DNA from: Methylotenera sp965234545
GTDB lineage: Bacteria; Pseudomonadota; Gammaproteobacteria; Burkholderiales; Methylophilaceae
Assembly: GCA_965234545.1 (NCBI GenBank)
Contig: OZ248348.1
Location: 434,001 to 498,000, forward strand
Reading direction: 5' to 3'
Length of the DNA stretch: 64,000 nt
Both the position numbers and the translations under genes were made by a program. Below, piece after piece: positions 34,357 to 42,361 of the stretch. The notes beneath the pieces were generated by a model that searched no databases, was not told the origin of the DNA, and worked only from the letters and a program-made list of their open reading frames with translations. Positions within the stretch are counted from its first letter, which is position 1. Every line of letters begins with the position of its first letter.

Positions 34357-34776
34357 ATGCAACAAGTCACGGCAAGCATACAGGTCAGCACCCAGGGTAG
34401 GCAACTTTACGACATCAGTGCGGAGGTCGCTGCGCACGTTAAGCGCAGCGGCTTGCAGACTGGTTTGTTGACCCTGTACATTCAACATACCTCGGCGAGT
34501 TTATTGATCAACGAAAATTACGATCAAGACGTCTTAGTCGACATGGAGGCTTTTTTCAATCGCTTGGTACCAGACGGCGACCCGCTGTTTGTGCACACGG
34601 TGGAAGGCCCGGATGACATGCCGGCGCACATTAGGAGTGCGCTCACGCAAACCCATTTGGCCATTCCTGTGTTAAATGGGCAGCTGGCGCTAGGCACATG
34701 GCAGGGTGTGTTTTTATATGAACACCGGCACGTGCCGAGTCAACGTAAGGTGCTGTTGCACATTTTGGGTGAGTGA
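34357..34776 (+). CDS. YjbQ family protein (secondary thiamine-phosphate synthase-like)
   Basis: A 139-residue cytoplasmic protein of the YjbQ/UPF0047 family. Hallmarks are LYIQHTSASLLINENYD, EGPDDMPAHIRSAL, and GTWQGVFLYEHRH with the two conserved metal-type His residues. Some members have weak thiamine-phosphate synthase activity, but the physiological role is unsettled. AAGG lies six bases before ATG 34357, so I prefer that over ATG 34351. It starts within nine bases of the clpB stop and is probably co-expressed with it under heat shock. The neighbouring Nudix/ThiE-like fusion is not linked to it. Confidence 0.9.
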   Translation: MQQVTASIQVSTQGRQLYDISAEVAAHVKRSGLQTGLLTLYIQHTSASLLINENYDQDVLVDMEAFFNRLVPDGDPLFVHTVEGPDDMPAHIRSALTQTHLAIPVLNGQLALGTWQGVFLYEHRHVPSQRKVLLHILGE

Positions 34777-34944
34777 TAGGGCCATTTTTACAATTGGATA
34801 CAGAACTATTACATTCAATTCACAGTCAGCTTCTGGCTTTTGGTTAGACTGATTGGACTGCGCTATATCGCCCTGTGCAGGCTGCTCGTCAGCTTAAGCG
34901 TGGTATTTATTTTTATACGACTAGATTAAAAAAAGGAATGCATT

Positions 34945-35202
34945 ATGTCTTTGTTATTACGCGCTATTTTAGTAGTTAGTTTGGCTGGTTTGGTGTTGCA
35001 AGGTTGCGGTCAAGAAGAAGCGGCTGCGCCGGCTGAAGCGCCTGCTGCCGCTGCGCCTGCGGCAGAAACTAGCCCGGCAACGGGTGGTTATGAGCCATCT
35101 GCGGACGAGCGTGTGCCAGGGATCACATTGGACGCGGCTGCATTGGAAGCGCAAATGAACGCGGCGAAAGCCCAAGCCGAAGCGGCCAGCAAAGCCAATT
35201 AA
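34945..35202 (+). CDS. Small Ala/Pro-rich putative lipoprotein
   Basis: An 85-residue protein with a lipoprotein signal: MSLLLRAILVVSLAGLVLQGCG, where LQGC is the lipobox and Cys22 the acylated residue (quoted in parts). A low-complexity Ala/Pro/Glu linker follows (residues about 28-42) and then a short C-terminal helix rich in Ala/Lys (TLDAAALEAQMNAAKAQAEAA). No family is recognised. A clear AAAAAAGGA ribosome site is present. It converges with envC, leaving three bases between stops. It may be an outer-membrane anchored periplasmic peptide; no function can be assigned. Confidence 0.75.
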   Translation: MSLLLRAILVVSLAGLVLQGCGQEEAAAPAEAPAAAAPAAETSPATGGYEPSADERVPGITLDAAALEAQMNAAKAQAEAASKAN

Positions 35203-35205
35203 GTT

Positions 35206-36480
35206 TTAATTAACAAGGCTCCAGCTCAGTGGGTCGAAAGGCCTACTCTGGCGCCTTAATTCGTAATACAAGCCGTTCGCTTCGTTGCCACCGCTGTTGC
35301 CTACCGAAGCAATGGCATCCCCAGCTTTAACGCTATCACCCACCTGCCTCAACACTGCTTGGTTATTGCCGTACAAGCTCATGTAGCCATCGCCGTGATC
35401 CAAGATGATCAGGTTGCCAAAACCGCGTAACCAGTCGGCAAACACTACCCGACCGCTGGCGACGGATTTCACTTCCGACCCTTCATTGGCTTTGATAAAC
35501 AAGCCTTTCCATGAAATGCCGGAATCCGCTCGGCTGCTACCAAATCGATTGCTGACCTCACCGCGCACAGGCAGCCTTAGCTTGCCTCTAAGCGATGAAA
35601 AATTGCCGCTGTGGCCCTCAAAGCTGGGCTCGACGTTGTTTTCTAACGCAGGTGGGGCCTCTTGCGTGGCTTTATTAGTTTCGCTGCTATCGGCGCGTGC
35701 AGTGCGTTTATTTTTTTGTTTTTTCCCGCTAGGTGGCGTGGCTCGTGCTAAGCGTTCCACCAATTGCGAGAGGCGTTTTTCATCGCGGCTGAGTTTTTTA
35801 ATCTCACCGCGCTGCATGGCAATTTGCTGCGACAGGCTGCGAACAATTTTAGATTTAACTTGTTTTTGCGACTGCAACACTTGGCGCTCATCGATTTGTT
35901 TTTGCTTGAGTTCAGCGACTTTTTCCAAGGTGCTGGTGGTCTCTTCATTCAGCTGATTGAGGTGATTCAAGTTGCCTTGCATTTTATTGATGAGTTCGGC
36001 GCGCACTTTGGCAATGTAGGAAAAATAATGCACGTCGCGCGCCATGGCGCTGGGATGATCGTTCTGCAAGAGCATTTGCACGTAACTTTGGCGGCCATGC
36101 AAGTATTGTTGGTAGAGTTGCGTGCTCAGTTGTTTTTGTTGGCTGGTCAGCGCTTGATTGGTGGCCAGCGATTCCGCTGCCAATTTAGCTAGCATGGCCT
36201 TATGCGCTTGCTGTTTCTGATTGATTTCATAAAGCTTTTTATTGGCCACGCTGATCGCTACTTCGCTGTCTTTCAATGCGTCAGCGGCATCCTTGCGGGC
36301 TTCTTGCGATTGGTTTAAAGCTTGTTTCAGTTTGGCTAATTTTTCTTGTACCAAGCTCAAGCTTTGTGGCGATGCCTCGCTTTTCTTTTCCGCATGCGCG
36401 ACATGGCTTAGGCTAAATAGCAATGCCAATGCCATTAGGCTGGCGACGGGTAGTTTGCAATAAGGCGATGGCATGTGCAT
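35206..36480 (-). CDS. envC: EnvC-like murein hydrolase activator (degenerate LytM)
   Basis: EnvC activates amidases that split the septal cell wall at division. The protein (424 residues) has a signal peptide (ending SHVAHA, about residue 30), a long coiled coil from about 40 to 250, and a C-terminal LytM/peptidase M23 domain (about 300-424). The zinc ligands of an active M23 protease are missing: the first-His region is NRFGSSRADSGISWKG and there is no clear HxH, as in E. coli EnvC. I chose ATG 36480 because AAAGG lies seven bases upstream. It is 10 bases after gpmI, the usual pair. Confidence 0.92.
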   Translation of the reverse strand: MHMPSPYCKLPVASLMALALLFSLSHVAHAEKKSEASPQSLSLVQEKLAKLKQALNQSQEARKDAADALKDSEVAISVANKKLYEINQKQQAHKAMLAKLAAESLATNQALTSQQKQLSTQLYQQYLHGRQSYVQMLLQNDHPSAMARDVHYFSYIAKVRAELINKMQGNLNHLNQLNEETTSTLEKVAELKQKQIDERQVLQSQKQVKSKIVRSLSQQIAMQRGEIKKLSRDEKRLSQLVERLARATPPSGKKQKNKRTARADSSETNKATQEAPPALENNVEPSFEGHSGNFSSLRGKLRLPVRGEVSNRFGSSRADSGISWKGLFIKANEGSEVKSVASGRVVFADWLRGFGNLIILDHGDGYMSLYGNNQAVLRQVGDSVKAGDAIASVGNSGGNEANGLYYELRRQSRPFDPLSWSLVN

Positions 36481-36490
36481 GGCTAAGCCT

Positions 36491-38062
36491 TTATGGCAGA
36501 AAATGAACAAGGTTTTTGCCTGTCATTTCGACCGGTTGCGCCACACCCATTAAGTGCAGCAAGGTTGGCGCTAAATCCGACAGCGCCCCATCTTGAGCTA
36601 GATTGGCAGGACGGCCTAGGTAAATCAGTGGCACCTTGTTGGTGGTGTGCTGGGTATGCGCTTGTTGGTTTGCGCCATCGAACATCATTTCTGCGTTGCC
36701 GTGGTCAGCCGTGATGATCACTTCGCCGCCGGTGCTTTGCATGGCGGTCGCGATGCGGCCTACGCAGGTGTCCAAGGTTTCTATGGCTTTAATGGCCGCG
36801 GCTAAATTGCCGGTATGACCAACCATGTCGCCATTCGCGTAGTTGCAAATAATGGCATGGTATTGCTTGGATAAAATCGCTTCTTCTAGCCTGTCAGTTA
36901 ATTCGTAAGCGCTCATTTCCGGTTGCATGTCGTAGGTAGCAACCGGTGGAGAGGGCACTAAAATACGCTCTTCACCAGCAAAGACGGTTTCTTCCCCGCC
37001 GTTAAAAAAGAAGGTGACGTGCGGGTATTTTTCCGTTTCGGCGATGCGCAGTTGCTTTAAACCCAAAGCAGACAAATACTCACCCAAGGTGTTTTTCACG
37101 GCAAACGGCGGAAATATAGCCGACGCTTTGGGCTCTTTGGCGTCGTGCATAGTGAGCGTGAAGTAGCCGGCTAACTGGGGTTGATGGCGACGGTGGAAGC
37201 CATCAAAGGCCGGGCTTAATAAGGCGTGGGTGAGTTGGCGGGCGCGATCGGAACGAAAGTTCATGTTCACCACCACATCGCCGTCCTCTAAGTGGGTGGG
37301 GGTTTCGTGCTCAGCGCGTATGGCCGTGCACTTTACAAATTCATCGTTTTCACCGCGTGCGTAAGCCGCTTGCAAGGCTTGTTCGGCGCTGGGGTAGCAA
37401 AATTCACCCATGCCTTCAGTGATCAACGCGTATGCCGCTTCCACCCTAGGCCAGCGCTTGTCTCTGTCCATGCTGTAAAAACGGCCGCTCACCGATAGGA
37501 TTTTACCTATGCCTAGCGACTTGATTTTGGCTTCCAGCGCGGCCAGGTAGGGGCTGGCGCTAACTGGCGGCGTGTCTCTGCCGTCCAGGAAGGCGTGCAC
37601 GTAGACTTTTTGCAAACCCAATTTAGCAGCCATTTCCAGCATGGCGTGGATGTGTGAATCGTGGCTGTGTACGCCGCCATCGGAGAGCAAGCCCATGATG
37701 TGTAGGGCTTTATTAGTATTTTTGATGCCCAGCAAAGCGGCTTTTAACTTGGCGTGCTCAAAGAACTCGCCGCTGGCGATGCTGTTGTTAATGCGTTCAA
37801 AATCCTGAAACACCACGCGGCCCGCGCCTATGTTGAGATGGCCTACTTCTGAATTACCCATTTGTCCGTCAGGCAAGCCCACGTAGTGCTCGGAAGCATT
37901 AATCAAGGTATGCGGGTGGCTTAGCTTGAGCTTGTCCAGATTGGGGGTGTGGGCTAGCGCAATGGCATTGTTGCTTGTTTCTTCGCGGTAGCCAAAGCCA
38001 TCTAAAATAAGCAGGCATACTGGCGTTATGGGGTTGGCACTGGTTTTTAATGGCGTGGACAT
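36491..38062 (-). CDS. gpmI: Phosphoglycerate mutase, cofactor-independent
   Basis: GpmI interconverts 3- and 2-phosphoglycerate in glycolysis and gluconeogenesis using Mn2+. The 523-residue protein shows LLILDGFGYREETSNNAI at the N-terminus, the catalytic serine in PDGQMGNSEVGHLNIG, VHSHDSHIHAML, DGRDTPP and metal ligands in ITADHGNAEMM. Length fits the family. It is the first gene of a gpmI-envC unit and diverges from the rhodanese-grxC-secB group. The carboxy-terminal protease ctpA that often follows envC is absent here. Confidence 0.97.
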   Translation of the reverse strand: MSTPLKTSANPITPVCLLILDGFGYREETSNNAIALAHTPNLDKLKLSHPHTLINASEHYVGLPDGQMGNSEVGHLNIGAGRVVFQDFERINNSIASGEFFEHAKLKAALLGIKNTNKALHIMGLLSDGGVHSHDSHIHAMLEMAAKLGLQKVYVHAFLDGRDTPPVSASPYLAALEAKIKSLGIGKILSVSGRFYSMDRDKRWPRVEAAYALITEGMGEFCYPSAEQALQAAYARGENDEFVKCTAIRAEHETPTHLEDGDVVVNMNFRSDRARQLTHALLSPAFDGFHRRHQPQLAGYFTLTMHDAKEPKASAIFPPFAVKNTLGEYLSALGLKQLRIAETEKYPHVTFFFNGGEETVFAGEERILVPSPPVATYDMQPEMSAYELTDRLEEAILSKQYHAIICNYANGDMVGHTGNLAAAIKAIETLDTCVGRIATAMQSTGGEVIITADHGNAEMMFDGANQQAHTQHTTNKVPLIYLGRPANLAQDGALSDLAPTLLHLMGVAQPVEMTGKNLVHFLP

Positions 38063-38234
38063 AAAAGGTTAGCCTTAAAATTTTATTGGTGTGAGTGTAA
38101 GTATTGCCACTATTTTAGCGTATTTACACGTAAAATCTGCTTATAAAGTTCGCCTGAATAGTTTGCCTAAGTAGGCGATTTAAACGGCTTTTAATTAAGC
38201 GCTTGTTTCATAGAACAAATTTGAAAGGACGGTT

Positions 38235-38711
38235 GTGGAATTCATTAAAAGTAATATTTGGCTAATAGGCTTGGCGCTGGGTTCGGGCTTGATGTTATTG
38301 TTGCCCTCCATGAAAAAAAGTGCCGGTGGCGTGCCCAATTTAAGCCCGGCTGAATCGGTGACCTTAATCAATCGCTCGCATGCGGTGGTGTTGGATGTGC
38401 GCGACGAGGCCGAGTTTGCTGCGGGTCATATTGCTGAGGCCGTCAACATTCCCTTGGCCAATCTAGCCGCGCGCTTGCCTGAGCTAAAAAAATACCAAAA
38501 TAAACCCTTGCTGGTGAATTGCCAGTTAGGCGGGCGTTCGGTTAAAGCCTGCGATATTTTACGCGGTGCGCAATTTAGCCAATTGCACAATTTGCAAGGC
38601 GGCTTAAGTGCTTGGCTAGAAGCTAAATTGCCGGTGGTAAAAGGGGCGGCCGGGTTGCCCAGCAAAGCGCCGGCTAAACCTAAGGCTGCGCCTAAAAAAG
38701 CGAGCGCTTAA
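38235..38711 (+). CDS. Membrane-anchored rhodanese-like protein
   Basis: The 158-residue protein starts with GTG, preceded by AAAGGA, and has one N-terminal membrane helix (about 8-25). A rhodanese domain (about 38-135) carries VVLDVRDEAEFAAGHIAEAVNIP and the active-site loop LVNCQLGGRS with the catalytic cysteine. Such proteins transfer sulfane sulfur. The C-terminus is a Lys/Ala/Pro tail (about 140-158), as in S20 and L21 in this window. It leads a rhodanese-grxC pair upstream of secB, the standard betaproteobacterial order. Substrate unknown. Confidence 0.9.
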   Translation: MEFIKSNIWLIGLALGSGLMLLLPSMKKSAGGVPNLSPAESVTLINRSHAVVLDVRDEAEFAAGHIAEAVNIPLANLAARLPELKKYQNKPLLVNCQLGGRSVKACDILRGAQFSQLHNLQGGLSAWLEAKLPVVKGAAGLPSKAPAKPKAAPKKASA

Positions 38712-38712
38712 A

Positions 38713-38967
38713 ATGGCTAAAGTCACCATGTACAGCAGCGCTGTTTGCCCCTATTGCAGCAACGCCGAGCGCTTATTGCTGAGCAAGGGCGTGACCGATA
38801 TTCATAAAATCAGGATTGATTTGCAGCCAGAGTTGCGCGACGAAATGATGCAAAAAACCGGTAGGCGTACCGTGCCGCAAATCTACATAGGCGATGTGCA
38901 TGTCGGTGGTTTCGATGATTTGCGCGCCTTGGATTTAGCCGGCGGCTTGGATCCTTTATTAGCCTAG
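38713..38967 (+). CDS. grxC: Glutaredoxin 3
   Basis: A small dithiol glutaredoxin of 84 residues. It has the redox pair in SAVCPYCSNAERLL (CPYC), the cis-Pro in RTVPQIYIGD, and GGFDDLRALD near the C-terminus, all family features. It reduces protein disulfides using glutathione in the cytoplasm. It follows the rhodanese gene by one base, and secB lies about 114 bases downstream. Confidence 0.97.
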   Translation: MAKVTMYSSAVCPYCSNAERLLLSKGVTDIHKIRIDLQPELRDEMMQKTGRRTVPQIYIGDVHVGGFDDLRALDLAGGLDPLLA

Positions 38968-39081
38968 TCTAATGAGCGGGATGCAGATTGCTCAACGACG
39001 AAGCTGCCCAGTTAAATCTCTGATAAAATGGCGCGGTATTTTTTAATTCAACCTTTTAATTAACAAGAAACGAATAACATC

Positions 39082-39570
39082 ATGGCAAAAGACGACAACA
39101 AGGCAGCCGCCGAAGAGCAAACCCAACAAGCGGGTTTCAGCATGGAAAAAATTTACCTTAAAGATGCGTCATTGGAAATTCCTAATGCGCCACAAATCTT
39201 TACTGATCGCAATCAGCCACAAGTAGGCATCGAGTTGAGTAATTTTGCTCAACAGCTAGAAGACAATGTCTTTGAAGTGGCGATCAAAGTAACGGTCACG
39301 TCCAAAATTGAAGACAAGACGGTGTTTTTAGTGGAAGTCACGCAAGCCGGTATTTTCCAAATCCGCGGTGTGCCGGAAGAGAATCTGGAAATGATAGTCG
39401 GCATCACGTGCCCTAACATCTTGTTCCCCTATGCGCGTGAAAGCGTTTCTGACTTGGTCGTGCGCGCTGGTTTCCAACCGGTGTTGTTAAACCCGATCAA
39501 TTTTGAAGCCTTGTTTGCGCAACAAAAACAGCAGCAAGCTGAAGCGGCAGAAGCGGCTGCAAAACACTAA
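39082..39570 (+). CDS. secB: Protein-export chaperone SecB
   Basis: SecB holds preproteins unfolded and delivers them to SecA. The 162-residue protein has FSMEKIYLKDASLEIPNAP, the central EVTQAGIFQIRG and PNILFPYARESVSDLV, all diagnostic, and an acidic, Gln/Ala/Glu-rich tail. Its length is slightly above average because of the tail. The ATG follows AAGAAACGAA, a modest ribosome site. It sits between grxC and an SH3 protein gene followed by gpsA. Confidence 0.97.
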   Translation: MAKDDNKAAAEEQTQQAGFSMEKIYLKDASLEIPNAPQIFTDRNQPQVGIELSNFAQQLEDNVFEVAIKVTVTSKIEDKTVFLVEVTQAGIFQIRGVPEENLEMIVGITCPNILFPYARESVSDLVVRAGFQPVLLNPINFEALFAQQKQQQAEAAEAAAKH

Positions 39571-39574
39571 ATTC

Positions 39575-40030
39575 ATGCTAGGTCTTGGCAAAAAGTTAGC
39601 ATGGACCTTGGGGTTATTGCTGCTGCCTGCCTTGGCCATGGCGCTGGATTTTCGTTCGGTGGCGGTGCCCAAGGCGGTGCTTTATGATGCGCCGTCCATC
39701 GCCGCAAAAAAAGTCTATTTACTCAGTCAATATTACCCGGTTGAAGTGGTGGTAAATTTGGGCGATTGGTTAAAAGTTCGGGACGCCCAGGGCGGCTTGA
39801 ATTGGCTGGAGGCCAAGCAATTGTCTAACAGGCGTTGGCTTTTGGTGACCGCCAATAAAGCGGAAATTCGCCTGTCAGCCGATCCCGGTTCCCGATTATT
39901 GGCCACGGTGGAAAAGGACGTGTTGCTCGAGGTGCTGGAGCAGAAACCCACTAACGGCTGGCTTAAAGTGAAGCATAGGGATGGCACGCTAGGCTTTGTG
40001 CTGTCTTCCACCACATGGGGTGGGGACTAG
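39575..40030 (+). CDS. Exported SH3-domain protein
   Basis: A 151-residue protein with a signal peptide (about 1-24, ending PALAMA) and two bacterial SH3-like units: RSVAVPKAVLYDAPSIAAKKVYLL (in parts) with YYPVEVVVNLGDWLKVRDAQGG, and ADPGSRLLATVEKDVLLEVLE with NGWLKVKHRDGTLGFV. Such domains often bind peptidoglycan or mediate periplasmic contacts. The ATG at 39575 is four bases after the secB stop. The frame is open further upstream inside secB, but that part is in a different frame and lacks a start signal. This gene is common between secB and gpsA in betaproteobacteria. Role unknown. Confidence 0.87.
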   Translation: MLGLGKKLAWTLGLLLLPALAMALDFRSVAVPKAVLYDAPSIAAKKVYLLSQYYPVEVVVNLGDWLKVRDAQGGLNWLEAKQLSNRRWLLVTANKAEIRLSADPGSRLLATVEKDVLLEVLEQKPTNGWLKVKHRDGTLGFVLSSTTWGGD

Positions 40031-40063
40031 CCGCCATGTTGTTTTGTACAGGAATTTAAGCTA

Positions 40064-41068
40064 ATGGCAAAAATAGCAGTGTTGGGTGCGGGTGCGTGGG
40101 GTACGGCTTTGGCCATGCACATTAGCCAGCATCACCAAGTGGCATTATGGGCGCGCAATGCTGGCCATGTTTCAGGTATGCGCAAAGCGCGTGCCAATCC
40201 GCTGTATTTAGGCGACTTTAAATTCAATGCGCAGTTGCAGGTAGAGGACAGTTTGCAACTGGCTTTGCAAGATGCCGACTTAATCCTTTCTGTGGTCCCC
40301 ACCGCTGGCTTTAGACAAATCCTAAAAGACATAACAGCCTTAGGGTTCAAGACTCCTGTGGTCTGGGCCAGTAAAGGCTTGGAGCCGAATACGGCTAAAC
40401 TGCCTTTTGAGGTGGCTTTAGAGGAATTGGGTGACCCGGCCGTCACTGGCCAGCATTGGGGTGCCTTGTCTGGCCCCAGTTTTGCGGCAGAGTTGGTGCG
40501 TGGTTTGCCGACTGCTGTTACCTTGGCCGCCAGTGATGCTGCTTTTGCGCGGCAGGCTGCGCAATTAATTCACGGTGGTAATTTACGCGTATACAGTAGC
40601 AGCGATGTGATCGGTGTGTCGGTAGGCGGTGCGATTAAAAATGTCATGGCCATTGCAGCGGGCATATCGGATGGCATGGGTTTTGGTAACAATGCACGTG
40701 CTGCCATGATTACCCGCGGCTTAGCCGAAATGACGCGTTTTGGCGTGGCCTTGGGCGCCAGTCCGGAGACCTTTATGGGCTTGGCTGGGGCAGGCGATTT
40801 AATTTTAACCTGTACTGGGCAGTACTCGCGCAATCGTGAAGTTGGCTTGCAATTGGCCAGCGGCAAAACTTTAGCCGATATATTGCAGCACTTGGGTCAC
40901 GTTGCCGAGGGCGTCAATACTACCACCGAGGTCATGCGCCGGGCTAAAGCGCTGCAGGTGGACATGCCTATTACCCATGAAGTGGATCAGGTGCTGTCGC
41001 ACGGTAAAAGTGCTAAGGATGCGGTGATGGCCTTATTGGGCCGCGAACAGAAAGCCGAAGGGCACTAG
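40064..41068 (+). CDS. gpsA: Glycerol-3-phosphate dehydrogenase (NAD(P)+)
   Basis: GpsA makes sn-glycerol-3-phosphate from dihydroxyacetone phosphate for phospholipid synthesis. The 334-residue protein has the Rossmann start IAVLGAGAWGTALAMH, SLSGPSFA-like GALSGPSFAAEL, the catalytic Lys in VGGAIKNVMAIAAGI, and MGLAGAGDLILTCTGQYSRNR. Length is normal. It ends face to face with trmL, overlapping by four bases at a CTAG where both genes terminate with TAG. Confidence 0.97.
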   Translation: MAKIAVLGAGAWGTALAMHISQHHQVALWARNAGHVSGMRKARANPLYLGDFKFNAQLQVEDSLQLALQDADLILSVVPTAGFRQILKDITALGFKTPVVWASKGLEPNTAKLPFEVALEELGDPAVTGQHWGALSGPSFAAELVRGLPTAVTLAASDAAFARQAAQLIHGGNLRVYSSSDVIGVSVGGAIKNVMAIAAGISDGMGFGNNARAAMITRGLAEMTRFGVALGASPETFMGLAGAGDLILTCTGQYSRNREVGLQLASGKTLADILQHLGHVAEGVNTTTEVMRRAKALQVDMPITHEVDQVLSHGKSAKDAVMALLGREQKAEGH

Positions 41069-41529
41069 ACGCCCCCAGTAAAGCCAATTTGGCGCCACGC
41101 TTCGTATAGCAATACCGCCGCTGAATTAGATAAGTTTAAACTTCTGCTGTTGGCTAACATGGGTAGGCGTAAGCGCTGATCGGCGCTGAATTCTTCCAGT
41201 ACGGCGGCAGGTAAGCCCCGTGTCTCCGGTCCAAACACAAACACATCTCCTGCCTGAAAAGCCACTTCGCTATGCCGCGTGCTGCCCTTGGTGGTGATAG
41301 CAAAGATGCGACTATTGCTTAAGGCGACTTTGCAATCCGACCAATTTTCATGCACGACTAAGCTGGCGTACTCGTGGTAGTCCAAGCCGGCGCGTTTAAG
41401 TTGTTTGTCTTCCAGTTCGAAGCCTAAGGGTTTAATTAGGTGCAGTTGTGCGCCGGTGTTGGCGCACAGTCGTATGATGTTACCGGTATTGGGCGGTATT
41501 TCTGGTTCAAATAAAACGATGGTAAACAT
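41065..41529 (-). CDS. trmL: tRNA (cytidine/uridine-2'-O-)-methyltransferase TrmL
   Basis: TrmL methylates the wobble nucleotide of tRNA-Leu. The 154-residue SPOUT protein begins MFTIVLFEPEIPPNTGNIIRLC and has the SAM knot segments VFVFGPETRGLP and LRLPMLANSRSLNLSNSAAVLLYE, typical of the family. I chose ATG 41529; the open frame extends to 41571 but without family sequence. It lies just behind comF (five bases between comF stop and this start) and its stop overlaps that of gpsA. Confidence 0.94.
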   Translation of the reverse strand: MFTIVLFEPEIPPNTGNIIRLCANTGAQLHLIKPLGFELEDKQLKRAGLDYHEYASLVVHENWSDCKVALSNSRIFAITTKGSTRHSEVAFQAGDVFVFGPETRGLPAAVLEEFSADQRLRLPMLANSRSLNLSNSAAVLLYEAWRQIGFTGGV

Positions 41530-41534
41530 AAGGG

Positions 41535-42254
41535 CTAGGGTCTGGCTAAGGTTCTGGCGACAACCCAGCATTCTACATGGCTGGCGCCGGCTTGTTTTAA
41601 TGTTTTTGCCAGCTCGTTTAAGCTCGCGCCTGTGGTCATGACGTCGTCTAGGATGGCAATGCGTTGCCCTGTTATGCGCGACGAGGCCTGCACCATAAAG
41701 ACCCCCTTGATGTTTTTTAGGCGGGCTTGCCAGCTTAGGCTCACTTGCGCAGGCCTATGCTTCTGCCTTTGTACGCTATCTAAATCCAGCTTCTGTGCTT
41801 GCTCGGCACAGAGCACGCGCGCAATTTCCAATGCTTGATTGAAGCCTCTTTCTTTTAAGCGTTGTGGGTGCATGGGCATGGCGATGACGGTGTCCACTGC
41901 GTGCAATGGCACGCGGTTTTTTAGCAATAAAGCGAAACTGCGGGCCAAATGCAGTTTGCTGCCGTATTTGTAATCTTGCAACAAGGCGCTGATTGGAAAT
42001 TGGTAGCTAAACACGCCGTAGCAAGCGTCAAAATAGGGTGGGTCGCTTAAACAATGGCCGCACACCTTGCCTGTGCAAGGCAGCGCGCATTGCAAGCAAA
42101 GCGCATCCGGCAACCAAGGTAAGTCGTCTAAGCAAGGCTGACAAAGGCCTAACGCCGTGCTGTTATTGGCCAAGCAAAGCAAGCAAGGCGACCGTAATAA
42201 GCCGTCAAAAAACAAATGATTAAATTTTAATCTCTTGTTCATAGTTTGCCTCAC
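41535..42254 (-). CDS. comF: ComF family phosphoribosyltransferase-like protein
   Basis: A ComF-type protein of 239 residues. Its N-terminal zinc region has several CxxC pairs (CLLC, CQPC, CLQC, CGHC) and its C-terminal phosphoribosyltransferase domain has the PRPP motif IAILDDVMTTGASLNEL. ComF proteins take part in DNA uptake in competent bacteria and are widespread, though the biochemical role is unclear. It is followed by trmL and is divergent from bioB with 107 bases between, the usual arrangement in betaproteobacteria. ATG 42242 is an alternative start. Confidence 0.93.
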   Translation of the reverse strand: MRQTMNKRLKFNHLFFDGLLRSPCLLCLANNSTALGLCQPCLDDLPWLPDALCLQCALPCTGKVCGHCLSDPPYFDACYGVFSYQFPISALLQDYKYGSKLHLARSFALLLKNRVPLHAVDTVIAMPMHPQRLKERGFNQALEIARVLCAEQAQKLDLDSVQRQKHRPAQVSLSWQARLKNIKGVFMVQASSRITGQRIAILDDVMTTGASLNELAKTLKQAGASHVECWVVARTLARP

Positions 42255-42275
42255 TTTTGCTTGACAATGTATAAT
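42246..42275 (+). promoter_or_regulatory. Promoter of the bio operon
   Basis: TTGCCT (42246-42251) and a perfect TATAAT (42270-42275) are 18 bases apart. The -35 overlaps the comF start codon region on the other strand. Confidence 0.65.
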
Positions 42276-42285
42276 TCGCAGAAAT

Positions 42286-42354
42286 CAAGCCGCTAAAATG
42301 GCTTGCTGTATCAGCTACTTAATGCCGCTACTGTTAACTGACCTTAACTTAAGG
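42286..42354 (+). promoter_or_regulatory. bioB leader with hairpin and inverted repeat at the ribosome site
   Basis: CAAGCC (42286-42291) pairs with GGCTTG (42300-42305) right after the predicted transcription start. A second inverted repeat, CCTTAA-C-TTAAGG (42342-42354), includes the AAGG ribosome site of bioB. No canonical BirA operator is seen. These may be operator or leader elements; function is unproven. Confidence 0.4.
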
Positions 42355-42361
42355 ATGTGCC

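Noticed and set aside
34777..34944. Possible small RNA gene in the gap after yjbQ
   Set aside because: No convincing promoter plus terminator pair or known RNA fold; only a short CCTGTGCAGG palindrome is seen.
39503..39574. Upstream in-frame extension of the SH3 protein into secB
   Set aside because: Overlaps conserved secB sequence; a proper signal peptide begins at ATG 39575.
42255..42361. BirA operator upstream of bioB
   Set aside because: No long TTGTAAAC-type inverted repeat is visible in the comF-bioB gap.
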